Shown one piece after another: positions 1 to 14,178 of a DNA stretch of 64,000 nt. This DNA comes from Eriocheir sinensis. Taxonomy: Eukaryota; Arthropoda; Malacostraca; Decapoda; Varunidae. The position numbers and the translations under genes were made by a program. The stretch spans positions 465,001 through 529,000 of the forward strand of contig NW_026110850.1 in the NCBI RefSeq assembly GCF_024679095.1, read 5' to 3'. The notes beneath the pieces were generated by a model that was not told where the DNA came from, searched no databases, and saw nothing but the letters and a program-made list of their open reading frames with translations. The first letter of the stretch is position 1, and the number at the start of each line of letters is the position of its first letter.

Positions 1-220
1 GGAAATTGCAGCCGTTAAGCTGAAAATGTACATATTAATATACAGTGCAACCATAAAGAAAAATACAATATGAAAGGGGTGTGGGGGTTTGTGATTTACA
101 TTAACGGAGGGACAGTAGTGATGATGCTTGAGGGGTGAAGAGGTGGAGGAGTGCGGTGTGGTAGAGCAATGAGGCGGGAAGGTAATCCTCCTCTGGAAGG
201 CGAGTAGGTGTTAATCCGAG

Positions 221-332
<112 letters not shown>

Positions 333-532
333 TGGTGCCACGAGGGCTGCGACACCACTCGCTCCAGTGTCATCATCTTCTCCGGCAATATTTTCCGATG
401 ACAACAGGGGTATCGACCGCTAAAAGCACAACACGGACTCCAACACATGATTGTCCCCAAACGCACTGTTCATTTACCAACCTATACACAATTGCAATTG
501 CCCATTAACGCACCCGCTTATCTCTCTAAGCC

Positions 533-594
533 AAAACACACTCAACCGCGGCCAAAACACAATCAACCGCGGCCAAAACACGATCAACCGCGGA
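533..594. repeat. 21-bp tandem repeat, three copies
   Basis: Three near-identical 21-bp units, each containing the palindrome CCGCGG followed by an AAAACACA tract, lie head to tail and differ by single bases. No coding potential is evident. Confidence 0.85.
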
Positions 595-769
595 ACAAAA
601 TGTTATGAAAACAAAGCTGCGTCACCGCGTGACAGCTACACTATGGATTAAAATCGAGTGTAAGCCACATGTCGGTTAGGTAGATTATTGTATGAGCTCG
701 GTGTGAGTTTGATGTATGACTCACACGCCTGACGTATTACCCTCGTGATGTCTGTATGTATGTCATGCC

Positions 770-777
770 TATATAAG
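770..777 (+). promoter_or_regulatory. candidate TATA box
   Basis: The motif TATATAAG sits 82 bases before an ATG that opens a very short candidate exon. A transcription start is expected about 25-30 bases downstream, and pyrimidine-A steps occur around 789-800. The spacing of TATA box, leader and ATG is that of a compact arthropod promoter. The assignment is inference and needs transcript support. Confidence 0.45.
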
Positions 778-858
778 AAGCATTTATTCAGGCTAGGGAT
801 CAGATCAGCCAGCACTCTGTTCGTGTGCTATACACCCAGTTGTCCTTCCCTAGACAAC

Positions 859-885
859 ATGGGGAGAACAGTCATCTTTGCTACT
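859..885 (+). CDS. candidate first coding exon, signal-peptide start
   Basis: An ATG at 859 opens nine codons, MGRTVIFAT, followed at once by GTGAGT, a good splice-donor match. Arthropod cuticle-protein and other secreted-protein genes often have a first exon of only a few codons encoding the start of the signal peptide (M-x-R-x-V-x-F-A pattern) with the intron splitting the signal peptide. A TATA box lies 82 bases upstream. I found no convincing second exon in the following 3 kb, so the gene may continue past a long intron, be a lone duplicated promoter, or be broken by the neighbouring microsatellites. Confidence 0.4.
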
Positions 886-1285
886 GTGAGTATGGAGTGA
901 TGTGGTACCATAGAGGAAAGCGTATCTAACATATCTATTGTGTTCTATTATCTTAGTTTTACTTAGGATTATATTTCTATGATACTTTATTGTGTGAGTT
1001 TTTACTCAATATTATACCAGTGCTAACGTCAGTAACCAATAGTGAAAGAAAACCTGAAGACTCATTGAGTCTCGTAAGCCAGTCGCTGGTTTAAACAATA
1101 TTTTTACCCTTTGTAATATTAAGTAGTATTAAGGTAGAATAAAATACATATAAGAAAGGCGACACCGTTTCATCACCCCATTTACGAACTCCTTTAAATA
1201 CTCCTAAAGTACCAGAATTTTAAGTCAAGTGTCACTAGTACAAACAGTGTGTCGTCTCCCCTGTGTGACCCGGATTGCGGGTTAC

Positions 1286-2288
<1,003 letters not shown>

Positions 2289-2291
2289 TTA

Positions 2292-2512
2292 GGGCCGTAT
2301 TTTATGACACCATCGCTTCTCACATCAACTATTTCTAAAGGTCAAAGAGGGGATCAATTTGTTTTTCATGAGTGTTTTTAAGGTTCATGGCACAGAAGAA
2401 GGGTCAAACTACCACCAGGGTCATAAAACTACCCCTGGAAAGGCCTACAGCTCATACAAAAGCCATGTCAAATATGTGAACTTGGGCGACTAAATGTTTT
2501 AAAATACGACCC
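2292..2512. mobile_element. MITE, PIF/Harbinger-like
   Basis: The 221-bp element has imperfect terminal inverted repeats: left GGGCCGTATTTTATGAC, right end the reverse complement of GGGTCGTATTTTAAAAC. It is flanked by TTA on both sides (2289-2291 and 2513-2515), the 3-bp target duplication typical of PIF/Harbinger. There is no coding capacity. A diverged second copy lies at about 33034-33256. The superfamily call rests on duplication length only. Confidence 0.65.
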
Positions 2513-2760
2513 TTAGTCAGATGCCTTCGTCACTGCTTCGTCATGAGCACCATCGTCAGCCAAGCATCACTTCGTTACATAAATGTTCCACAAGTCTTCC
2601 TCAGTCACGTCAAACAGCTTAGTCACGAAAGATGCCTCAGTTACCCCTTCGTCACGCCAGTATGTTTACCCCCTTCGTTATGGCGTCGCTTAAACGGCTT
2701 CAGGAAAAAAAAATTCCTGCGTCACGCCACACTTTCACGATATCCGTCCACCTCAACGCT

Positions 2761-3000
2761 CACCTGTGTTGTTTTGCTTTTTACCTTGTCTTCTCTCTTT
2801 TTCTCAGTCATTTTCTAAGGTGTGAAAGTCGAGCTAACATAATACCACCTGTGTTGTTTTGCTTTTTGCCTTGTTATCCCTCTTATTTTCAGTCATTTTC
2901 TAAGGCGTGAAAGTCGAGCTAATATAATTCCACCTGTATTGTTTTGCTTTTTACCTTGTCTTCCCTCTTATTTTCAATAATTTTCTAATATATGAAAGTC
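2761..3000. repeat. 85-bp tandem repeat, three copies
   Basis: Units start at 2761, 2846 and 2931, giving a constant 85-bp period. Each reads CACCTGTGTTG, a pyrimidine tract, TTTTCTAAGG and GTGAAAGTC. The third copy is the most diverged. No gene is visible. Confidence 0.85.
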
Positions 3001-3443
3001 ATCCAGTAAAATACAATCTCACGACAACCCAAGTCTCTTCTGTGTCCTTAATGTACCCTCGAGACACACCAAACAACACATGACAAGGACTCGTTTCTCT
3101 AGTTTGCTTCAGTTATACCAAAGTTTTTCCTCCTCCCGCTCCGACCCTTACCATCATGCCATCCATCACATTAGAGTGAAAAGTGAGCGAGTTTATCAGG
3201 GAGGTACAGAAGGGAAGAGGAAAAGTATAGCAGAGATGATTCAGGATTGTTGGCTGTTCTGGCGTGTGAGTTGTTTCTTAGATGATGTTTTATGTATACT
3301 TGCGGCGACCCACAGCAGCTCACCCTACTATAGGTTACTAATACACTTACACAAGGATACACACTGGATATATGTATTGCTACCCGAAGCCTTCCTAAAA
3401 CTTTATAATTATCTCAGGAAGGGAAATTTCTATACTTATATTT

Positions 3444-3607
<164 letters not shown>

Positions 3608-3957
3608 CATTTTACATCCGGCATTATTTTGTTATCCGTGTATGAGAGGTGTATTGGGAGATAAGTAAGTAAGTAAGTAAGTAATGTTTATTGCCATAAT
3701 ATACACACATTGATATATACATATAAATATAATTATAATTCTGGCAACGAATCTAGCCTGTCAAGCCGAAGCTTCCCGACAGACTGTATATTTATTTCAT
3801 TGCACTATTAATAATATTTCTAAAGGTTGCAGATAGCTCCCAACCATAAAGCTAAATACAAATATACAATAAATAACAACATTAACTATAATACCAGATG
3901 AAGTTATAATAGTTATATCTAAAATGTTAACTATAATAACAACTACAACAGCATCAA

Positions 3958-3973
3958 CAATAATAATAATAAC

Positions 3974-4068
<95 letters not shown>

Positions 4069-4079
4069 TAATAAAAATA
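3958..4079. repeat. (AAT)n microsatellite
   Basis: This near-perfect AAT/ATA tract with a few AAC interruptions lies inside the LINE 3' UTR. Confidence 0.95.
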
Positions 4080-4162
4080 ATATGGACAATAGTACTATGC
4101 AATTCACTGATTAGATTTAATAATGTAAATTTGTATTCATGTTTCAGGAATAAATTATAATT

Positions 4163-6136
4163 TTAACCGTGATTGTTTTGGATTGCAAATAAGTGTGTTT
4201 TTACTGATTTTTTAAATAGAGAGAAATTATTACTATTAAGGAGATTTTTTATTTCTACTGGCAAAGAATTCCAAACTTGAGGTCCTGAGCATAAAATACT
4301 ATTTCTGAAAAGAACTGTCCTGAACTGTGGAGAGATAAGGTTTATATTGTTCCTGCGCGTATTATGCAATGTATTAATAACTTGAAAAGGATGAGTTCCA
4401 TGCATCAGTGCGAGGTTTTTATAAATAAATAATAGTAGAAAATAACAATGAATGTTTTTAAAATTAAGAAATCTATGTGTGGAAAATACGTTATGTGTGG
4501 AATCAAACTTGTTCATATAAAACATACACCTAAATATCTTATTTTGAGAAACCTGAAGATTTTTAAGAAAGGAAGGCCACGTACACGCCCACACAGATAC
4601 ACAATAAATGAGATGCGGGTAACAAAGTGTATAATAAATACTGATAAGTGCTTCTTGTGTAAGGCTATTTCTTATTCGATACAGTATGCCACATATCCTA
4701 GATAGTTTATTTGCAACAGAATTAATTTGGTATTTCCAATTGATATTTTGATCTATGAAAACGCCCAAAAACTTAGTATAAGAAACTCGTTCAAGTACTT
4801 TTCCTTCAAGTGTTATAGGTGGCATGTTAGTAGTGACTGATCGGTTTTGAAAGATAATGTATTTTGTTTTAGTGATATTTAACCTTAACTTATTATGTTT
4901 AAGCCACATATTAATTGAATTGAGCTCATTATTAATGTTTATATGCAAACTATTTATATTTTTATCATCTAATAGTAAATTAGTGTCGTCAGCATAAATG
5001 GTATACTTAAATTTATTACTAGCATTGACAATATCATTAATATAGATGAGAAAAGTATAGGTCCTAGGATAGATCCTTGCGGTACACCCTTGTTGATAGG
5101 CTTGAAAGAAGAATATTTAGAATTACAGTAAACAGCTTGAAATCGATTTGTTAAATAATTTTTGAATAATTCTAAAGGAACTCCCCGAATCCCAAAATTA
5201 CTAAGTTTACTTAAAAGAATTTTATGACATAGCGAATCAAAAGCCTTAGAAAGATCTAAAAAAATTCCAACTAAATAATGTTTCTTTTCCAGATATTTAT
5301 ACACATTATTGGTAAACTGAAATATGGCCGACTCAGTAGAGCGCCCTGGTCTAAATCCATGCTGACAATTCGAAAATAAATTATTTTCTCAATGAAATTT
5401 ACAAGACGAGTGCATATCACTTTTCAAAGACTGTACTGAACACAGGAAGAACTGATATAGGTCTGTAGTTATTGACATCATCTCTATTATCTGACTTAAA
5501 TAATGGAATAATTTTAGCTTTCTTAAGTTCGTCCGGAAAAACTCCTTTCTTTAATGTGAGGTTAACTATGTGTGTTAATGGCAAGGAAACTATGCTGTCA
5601 GTTTGTCTTACGACCAAGGGAGAAATTTCATCAAAACCAGATGATGTACCTTTTAATGTCTTAAGAAAGTTTTCAATTTCTATCTGTGTAGCTGGTGATA
5701 AGTATACCGAGTAATTAGGTGAGTTGTGTAAATATGTCATATATTCATCCCCTACTATATCATGATCTAGCCCCCCAGCCTTCAAAAAATGGTCATTAAA
5801 TGTTTCAGAAATGTCAGTACAATGTGGCTTTAATTCAATAACTGTATGTTTAGCACCTGTGCATCTACCAAGAATAGTATTAATGGATCTCCAGTGTTGT
5901 TTTGGATTACCTTGGCTATTAAGTAACTGCTCTTGGTTATACTTCTTCTTGGCTAATTTTAAAAGTGACGTTAATTTATTTCTATATATTCTATAAGACT
6001 CCTTAAACGTTAAAGGCCATTTATGAGCTAATTTTTCAAGTCGATGTTTTTCTCTAATACTATTCTTAAGAGCTAGAGTAATGTGTGGACTACGTTCCTT
6101 TTTAAAACTAAATTTAATTTTTTTTCCGGAAAACAC
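4163..6136 (-). pseudogene. LINE reverse transcriptase, frameshifted
   Basis: Three frames together make one reverse transcriptase. The first (5417-6136) carries the N-terminal extension, a conserved SGFDEIS, and the NNYRPISVLPVFS motif. The second (4969-5304) carries DLSKAFDS (first catalytic aspartate) and GVPQGSILGPILF. The third (4163-4948) continues from the catalytic YADD box, read at about 4987-4998 in its own frame, to the C-terminal domain with WNSLP. In the family this enzyme copies element RNA at the nicked target. The frames are separated by shifts near 5400 and 5050, so no intact protein can be made. Confidence 0.92.
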
Positions 6137-6200
6137 TTATCAAAACATGTTTTAAATTTACTGTAAAATAAGTTGTAGGCCTCATTAGCACATATACAAT

Positions 6201-7217
6201 TTAATGTGTCACACCAATTAGTTTGTGAGAGACTATTACTAAATTTTTCAAGGGAGTCCTGATTAAATATTCTTTATTTACGTAAGTGGAAGAAGGATGA
6301 CGATATTTATCACATTTAAATACAGAGATTACTGGGTAGTGGTCACTGATATCTGTCTTTAATATATAATTGGCAGTATTACTTTCAATCTGAGATGACC
6401 AAACATGATCAATTAACGTGGATGAAGTTGAAATTACTCGAGTAGGCAAGGTAGTTAGAGGAAATAAAGAATAGCTGTACATTATATTAATTAAATCCTG
6501 CACATTGTCATTATTACATTGTAACAAATCTATGTTTAAGTCTCCAAACACAAAAACCTCCTTGTAATTTCTATCTTTAATTAGAGATAAGATTTCATTA
6601 AGTGAATTGTGAAAATTATTTATACTGCTTTGAGGTGGTCTGTAAATACAAAGAAATAAATAGGTATTATCATTACATATTGCTTCGATTCCCAAACATT
6701 CCATAAAAGGTTCCAATTTAGAAAATTCATTGATCACAGAAGATTTGTACTTACTAGAGATATAAATGGCCACTCCCCCACCAAACCTGTTTCTGTTATT
6801 AGTGAACATTTCATATTCCGGTAGTCTGTACAGTGGAGAAATATCTACATCTAAGCGGGTTTCTGTTAATCCTATGACATCAAATTTAGTTTGGCACGAA
6901 AGGACAGTGTCTACAAAGTATTGGAAATTCGATGAGATGGATCTAATATTCAGTGTTAATAAATATAATTCACTATTATTAGTAGAAAAAGGAAAGCTAT
7001 CCAGATAAATATATTCAGATTTAGAAAAATTTAAATTTCTTGCTCTTAAATAAAACTGAGTTACATCAAGATCGTTATTATAATTTCTATCTTCTACACT
7101 AAGTGGATGGAAAGCATGTAGGTCTTGATTTTGTGTATTATTGACATTAAAACAATGCAACAAATCCTCATTGTTAATAGAGGCAAAAGGGAAAATATAA
7201 TCTATTGGTGGAGGCAT
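6201..7217 (-). pseudogene. LINE AP endonuclease domain
   Basis: The 338-codon frame carries the exonuclease-endonuclease-phosphatase signature of LINEs: LNIRSI near residue 90, a TETRL motif with the catalytic glutamate, FGGGVAIYI, the GDLNIDLL metal-binding motif, and SDHYPVISV with the terminal catalytic histidine. In an active element it nicks the chromosomal target to prime reverse transcription. About 85 residues precede the domain. The frame is lost near 6268, where the neighbouring frame continues the protein toward the reverse transcriptase. Confidence 0.9.
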
Positions 7218-7224
7218 ATTATCG

Positions 7225-7845
<621 letters not shown>

Positions 7846-8079
7846 ATCATTGTTAGTTGTTGTAGTGGAATTGTGAGTTATTATGTACTAAATTACTTAA
7901 CGTTGTGAATCTATTTCTTGGTGCCGCTTCGCAGGATTTTCTTGATTTCCTTGCGTTGGGGGGACGAAGCAGCAGGTGGGGCCGAGGACAGCCGCGAGCC
8001 ACCAGGTCGGTGCGCGGGGAGGGGAGAGCGAGTGTTGTCCACACCACCCCACGCCCCAGCCGCCTCGACACGGACGACA

Positions 8080-8177
8080 CCACCATCACCATCAGCATCA
8101 CCAGCACCATCAGGAGCGCCAGCAGCACCAACAGCACCAGCAGCAGCGTCAGCACCATCAGCAGCATCACCAGCATG

Positions 8178-8239
<62 letters not shown>
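8080..8239. repeat. CAN-triplet tract followed by (GT)n
   Basis: Imperfect CAC/CAT/CAG triplets (8080-8177) run into about 28 GT units (8184-8239). All three frames are open only because of the repeat, so I call no protein. Confidence 0.85.
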
Positions 8240-8240
<1 letters not shown>

Positions 8241-8344
8241 GGGGGGGGAGATGGGGGGGAAGATCAGGTTTCGTTTGTCTCCTTTACTGTAATAAAACAC
8301 CTGTTGTTCACATTACTGGTGCCAACTTTTTTTTTCTTTTTTAC

Positions 8345-8445
8345 GTCTCTGCCAATTGCGCCGGTAGGCTTGCATGAGGGGCCTGGATGGTATTCGGCCC
8401 CAGTTCGTCATGGCGCAGGCAAGTGTTTATAGTGGCTCCATCTTC
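8345..8445 (-). mobile_element. SINE fragment (3' half)
   Basis: Shares the GCGCCGGTAGGC and GCGCAGGCAAGTGTTTATAGT blocks with the copies at 10000, 30010 and 31680. It has one copy of the internal 35-bp unit and lacks the tRNA-like head. Confidence 0.75.
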
Positions 8446-8673
8446 TCTTACCCACACCCATTTTTATTACGTCCTTGTTACCGACGTACCTTAGCCCACT
8501 TGCATTTGACCTGTGCACCCACTGCCCACGCTACCTGCTCCACGCCGAAGCCCTTGCCTGACACCCCCACCTTTTTTTTCTTTTTTTCTTCAATTCACTT
8601 TTCATCAACTCATCTCATAAAAAATTATCACCCCATCTCATCTCACTACCTCTCATCTTTATCTTCATTTTTC

Positions 8674-8802
<129 letters not shown>

Positions 8803-8919
8803 CCTTGGTCCGTGGCGGCGGAGGCGGCGGGGGAGGCGGCGGGGCTCAAGGCGATGATTGGCGCTGATCACTAAGACTCAGCCGCTGATGCCCTCTTGAG
8901 CCTCCCTGAATGACCTCCG

Positions 8920-9262
8920 CACTTTCTTCCTCCTCCTCCTCCTCCTCTTACTCCTCCTCTCTTTTAACTCACTACTCCCACTCGTATTTCTTCTATTTTT
9001 CTTCTGCTTGTTCTCCTCCTTTTCCTCCCCCTTCTTCTTCTCCTCCTCCTCCTCCTCCTCTTCCTCCTCTTCTCTTTTAACTCACTACTCTCACTCGTAT
9101 TTCTTCTATTTTTCTTCTGCTTGTTCTCCTCCTCCTTTTCCTCCCCCTTCTCCTCCTCCTCCTCCTCCTCCTACTACTACTACTACTACTACTACTATTA
9201 TTACTACTACTGCTACTGCTTCTACTGCTGCTGCTACTACATATTCTCCTCCTCTTCTTCCT
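8920..9262. repeat. pyrimidine-rich TCC/ACT tracts with a 112-bp duplication
   Basis: TCC runs alternate with a block starting CTTTTAACTCACTACTC that occurs at 8961 and again at 9073, an exact 112-bp step. The tract ends in ACT/GCT triplets. Open frames here are low-complexity artefacts. Confidence 0.85.
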
Positions 9263-9830
9263 CTTCATAACTTTGCTGCGTCAGAGTTGAACTAAACGTA
9301 ACGCTGCGTAACTACCAAAGTGCCTAAACCTTTCCCGCAGGTCACTCAAGTGGATGATGAACGGATTAAATGATCACAACAGACAGCCTCGTCATGAGCC
9401 AACAAGCTTTTTGCTAACTGCTCATCCATGTTTCCATGTTTCCTTCTCGTCATCATTCTCATTTTCCTTCTCCTTCTTCACCTCCTCTAACTCCTCTTTC
9501 TAATACTTCTTTCCTATTCATCCTTGACCCCTTCCCCCTATTTCCCTTACGTGTCTTCATCAAGCGCAAAAAGAAATACATAAGATACAACAGAAAACAT
9601 ATAAGCTCCCGGAATGAGTTGAACAAGGTGAAAGTGTTAAAACTGGCATAGGGCGTGTCTCAGTTATAGGAGCAAATGAACGATAAGAAATCTGACTGGA
9701 GAAGTGAAAATAGTGAGGTTCCACACGATTGAGTATTGAGTCGATCTCTGGGTACTGCCAAGACCTCACACACCACACACTCCATCCCCCTTGCTCAAGG
9801 GGGGAAAGATAACGCTCCTACTCAGATGGA
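9263..9830. other. no recognisable gene
   Basis: I see only mixed low-complexity and unique sequence with no supported gene. Confidence 0.5.
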
Positions 9831-9837
9831 AAAACCT

Positions 9838-10235
<398 letters not shown>

Positions 10236-10337
10236 CTAGGATATCAACACTCACTCTTCTTCTTGTGGCCTGTTTCGCTCTGCATCGCTTTTTAGGTCCT
10301 CTTTGGTACTTTTTTGCACTTAGATGCTTCACTTAGT

Positions 10338-10505
10338 TACTCTGTCATAGTAAGGATTGGGTTCCGCGATGCGAGGTTCAGGATGGGATGTCTCACGACA
10401 AAGGATGTCTGACGACACCACACCTGCCTGAGAGGAACTCAAACCGCTGCCTGCAGCGCCGCGAAGCCTGGCAGCGCAGCGCTTTGCCGACTGAGCTATC
10501 GGAGC

Positions 10506-10506
<1 letters not shown>
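10338..10506 (-). mobile_element. tRNA-derived SINE
   Basis: On the minus strand the head reads GATAGCTCAGTCGGCAAAGC, a match to the RNA polymerase III A box. About 50 bases on comes GGTTTGAGTTCC, matching the B box. The body then carries the GTGGTGTCGTCAGAC block shared with 9838. The head adjoins a (GT)n microsatellite. It is not a functional tRNA: the cloverleaf arms do not close. Confidence 0.75.

Positions 10507-10582
<76 letters not shown>
10507..10582. repeat. (GT)n microsatellite
   Basis: GT units carry a single T interruption near 10567. Confidence 0.97.
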
Positions 10583-10583
<1 letters not shown>

Positions 10584-11019
10584 AACACCTGCTAAGTAAA
10601 ATGCCTTGACATGAAATAGTGCCCGAACGGTAATATAGTGCAATAATGCTAACATAAAAATGGCGGCAGCAGCAGGATCACGTGACACCTCAAACAGCAG
10701 ACTTCAACAGACTTCTTCCCGGAGAGGCTCCATCAAGGATTTACTTCCACTAACTCCATTTTAATCTTTCCTGTTGAGAGTTTGATCAATCTCAGTTTCT
10801 TTAGGATTGAATATGTATGTGTATAACTAACAGCCTTTCCGAGCTGATTTTCTCTAATTTCTCGGAATTATAAAATCAACTGTTCAGGACTCTTTACCTG
10901 CTCACCTAACCCTTTATGTGCATTTTCCTTCTTTCCTTGCTCCTGTGGTCCACTTAGAACGCAATAATTTATAAAGTCATGTAAGAAAGGCTAACAAAGG
11001 TAATAAGCTTAGCACGTTA

Positions 11020-11325
11020 GAAAATGTGCAGATGGGGATGGCGAAAATTCTCCACGGGAAGAGAAACTTGCCATATAAGGAGAGTAAACGTTTAAAATTG
11101 CTTTCTCTATAAATGGGAAGGATGCGATGAGACCTGATTGAAATTGATAAATGAATGAGGGGATTTAAAAAGGGAGGTGAATAAAAGTTTCTGGTAGTAT
11201 ATGACAGCAGGGTAGGACACGTAGTAATGGATTTGGATCAGAAAAGTTTAGATTCAACGACATAAGTAACAAAATGAGATATCAATGGTGGTGGATGAGT
11301 GGAACATTTTTAGCAGTCATGTGAT
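11020..11325 (+). mobile_element. LINE B (CR1-like) 3' fragment, old copy
   Basis: The sequence aligns by eye to the end of LINE B at 17760-18080 (AACTTGCCATA, GGTAGGACACG-AGTAATGG, GGTGGTGGATGAGTGGAA) with many substitutions and indels. It codes for the C-terminal region of the reverse transcriptase protein but no frame is intact. It is interrupted at about 11326 by LINE A sequence and resumes at 11665. Confidence 0.75.
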
Positions 11326-11632
11326 GAGTGGCAATACGACTTTCTACTCAAGCTCATCCCTTTACTGTCCAAATCCCTTACGCAAGAGTTAACAAGCATC
11401 TTCACTCTTTCATCTGTATTTCCTCCTGCCTACGACTTGAACTCTTTCAAGAGGATGGTATCAGGACACCTCTCCTCCCGAAATTGACCTATCTTTCGGC
11501 CACTCCTCTAACTCTTTTTAGGAGCAGTGAGTAGCGGGCTTTTTTTTTTTTTGTATATATTTGTTACCTTTTTTTATGCCCTTGAACTGACTCCTCTGCT
11601 GTAAAAAAAAAAAAATAAATAAAATAAAAAAA
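11326..11632 (+). mobile_element. LINE A (Jockey-like) 3' end inserted in LINE B
   Basis: The segment matches the last codons and 3' UTR of LINE A (minus strand 15289-15600): TTACGCAAGAGTTAACAAGCAT, the CTTCAAGAGGA end, a GCAGTGAGTAGCGGGC block and a terminal A-rich tail (11602-11632). A short 3' piece with a poly-A tail inserted in another LINE is a typical 5'-truncated retrotransposition event. Confidence 0.75.
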
Positions 11633-11664
11633 ACATACCTTCAAAATGTGACATAAATACATAG

Positions 11665-11765
11665 AAAGCGAGACTATGTAGTGATAGGTGATATTAGGTT
11701 TACAGGAGCTGATCTGTATAGGCCGACTAGCTTCTTGCGGACTCCATATGTACTACTGCTCTTCT
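11665..11765 (+). mobile_element. LINE B 3' terminus, resumed
   Basis: This part matches LINE B 18120-18200 (GATATTAGGT, GGAGCTG, TATAGGCCGACTAGC, GACTCC) after the LINE A insertion. Confidence 0.65.
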
Positions 11766-11891
11766 AAGTTAACCATTAGTGTCACCGCAAAGACGCCGAC
11801 GACCAGGAGAGCACCCCATTAGGAAAAGGATAGCGACAAAAAAGAATGCCGGTGTCGTTCCTTCATTCGCGTAGTATTATGCCAATAAATT

Positions 11892-11893
<2 letters not shown>

Positions 11894-11956
<63 letters not shown>
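11894..11956. repeat. (GT)n microsatellite
   Basis: About 31 GT units. Confidence 0.97.
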
Positions 11957-11957
<1 letters not shown>

Positions 11958-12234
11958 TGGAATCCAGCCCACCTTTTCTCACATTTTTATCTACGTTTGG
12001 GAATCAAGTTTGCTTTCCATACAATGCCCCGCAAACCGACTCACTCACTGCCTTCTTCTTCGCGCCCTCCCTCTAGGCCCTTTCCTCTCCCCCTCCTCCT
12101 GCCCCGCCAATGCCTCGCCGTCCCCTCCCTTTCTCCGCTCCTCTCCTTTCACCTCGACCACTTTTGAATTGTATTGCTTCGGTGTCAAAACGTTATTTAC
12201 TATTTTACTATGTTTTATATTTACCAGGATTTGT

Positions 12235-13006
<772 letters not shown>

Positions 13007-13335
13007 CACGCCCTCCCTTCCATCTCAATCTACTCACTCTGCCTTAATATTTCTTTCACTATTCCACGTCCTCAGCCCCTCAGCGTCATCAATCTTCCCC
13101 ACACCTATCTGGCTATTATCAACCCACCTACGTAGTCTCGTCCATGGGGTCTGTGTGGTCTGAATATCTATGTAGATCTATGTTAATATTCATTTTTCTG
13201 TCCCCGTGTCTTCCCTTTCCCGTACTTCTTAACCCACTTGTGTACATGAGGCGTGGAGTGAGAGAGGCGTATTAACCATTATACATCATGACACGCGTAA
13301 AGCCTCTGTCAATACACCCCTCATATCCATTTTGT

Positions 13336-13369
13336 AGGTTAGGTTAGGTTAGGAAAGGTTAGGTTAGGT
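13336..13369 (+). repeat. interstitial telomere-type TTAGG repeats, copy 1
   Basis: Six GGTTA/TTAGG units with one AA interruption. TTAGG is the ancestral arthropod telomere repeat. Confidence 0.9.
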
Positions 13370-13534
13370 CGACAGGTCTTTCAAATGCATGGGTTAATTC
13401 TCTCCTCTCTTCTCTTCTTCTGTTCGTATAACAAGTTAACCTTCTTTTCCTTTTCTTACCCTCTATTTTTCGTATCCCACATCTCCTTTCAGTATTAATC
13501 ATCCCCTATTGCCATTCCACCTTCGTTTACTTTC

Positions 13535-13915
13535 CTTTTATATATCTTCTCAACCCTCTTTATGCCATCTCAACTCTCCTTTTTTGTTTCATCGATACGT
13601 CAATCTTTCCCACTCCATATCCCTTTTCAAACCTCGTCTCTATATCCATCTCCTCTCAGCCCTCTTCGTTCCCTTTCATTTTACATACCTTCTCAACTCT
13701 CTTTTTATTTCATCGATACGTCAATCTTTCCTACTTAATATCCCTTCTCAAACCTCGTCTCCATATCCATCTCCTCTCAACCTTTTCGTTCCTTTCATTT
13801 TACATACCTTCTCAACCCTCTTTTGCCATCTCAACTCTCCTTTTTGTTTCATCGATACGTCAATCTTTCCCTCCATATCCCTTTTCAAACCTCGTCTCCA
13901 TATCTCTCCTCTCAA
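13535..13915. repeat. pyrimidine-rich minisatellite, copy 1
   Basis: Three units of about 121-139 bp are marked by ATCGATACGTCAATCTTTCC at 13591, 13712 and 13851. Units differ by deletion of a CCATCTCAACTCTCC block. Open frames across it are compositional. Confidence 0.85.
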
Positions 13916-14178
13916 CCCTCTTCACCTTTACCCTACCCTTCTCTGCTGCATTCCATGCCTTTCTGACCCTCTTCCCCTTCCACATTCTTCCAGGTTTCTC
14001 GGTATAATCCCTCATCTCCATACCTGCCTGCCTCCCCTCTACCCCCCTCACAAGTTTTTTTTTCTGTTATCTACCTACCCCTCTATTCGCCATTGTTAAT
14101 ATCCCTTCCTAACCCTCTTCTTCATCTCTTTCTTTTTACATATTGCTCTTCGTTGCCGCATGTTACTTTGGGACGCTA

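Larger units (their letters stand above)
3663..7217 (-). mobile_element. non-LTR retrotransposon, Jockey/CR1-type, decayed
   Basis: A minus-strand LINE runs from an apurinic endonuclease domain through a full reverse transcriptase to a 3' UTR that ends in a short TTAC tandem tail (plus strand 3663-3684). The 3' UTR contains an (AAT)n run. The first ORF of such elements (nucleic-acid-binding protein) is absent: the element stops at a TAG microsatellite, so it is 5'-truncated or its start has been replaced. At least four reading-frame breaks (about 6268, 6125, 5400 and 5050) make it non-functional as read, and one lies in an A8 run. The exact clade cannot be fixed by eye. Confidence 0.9.
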
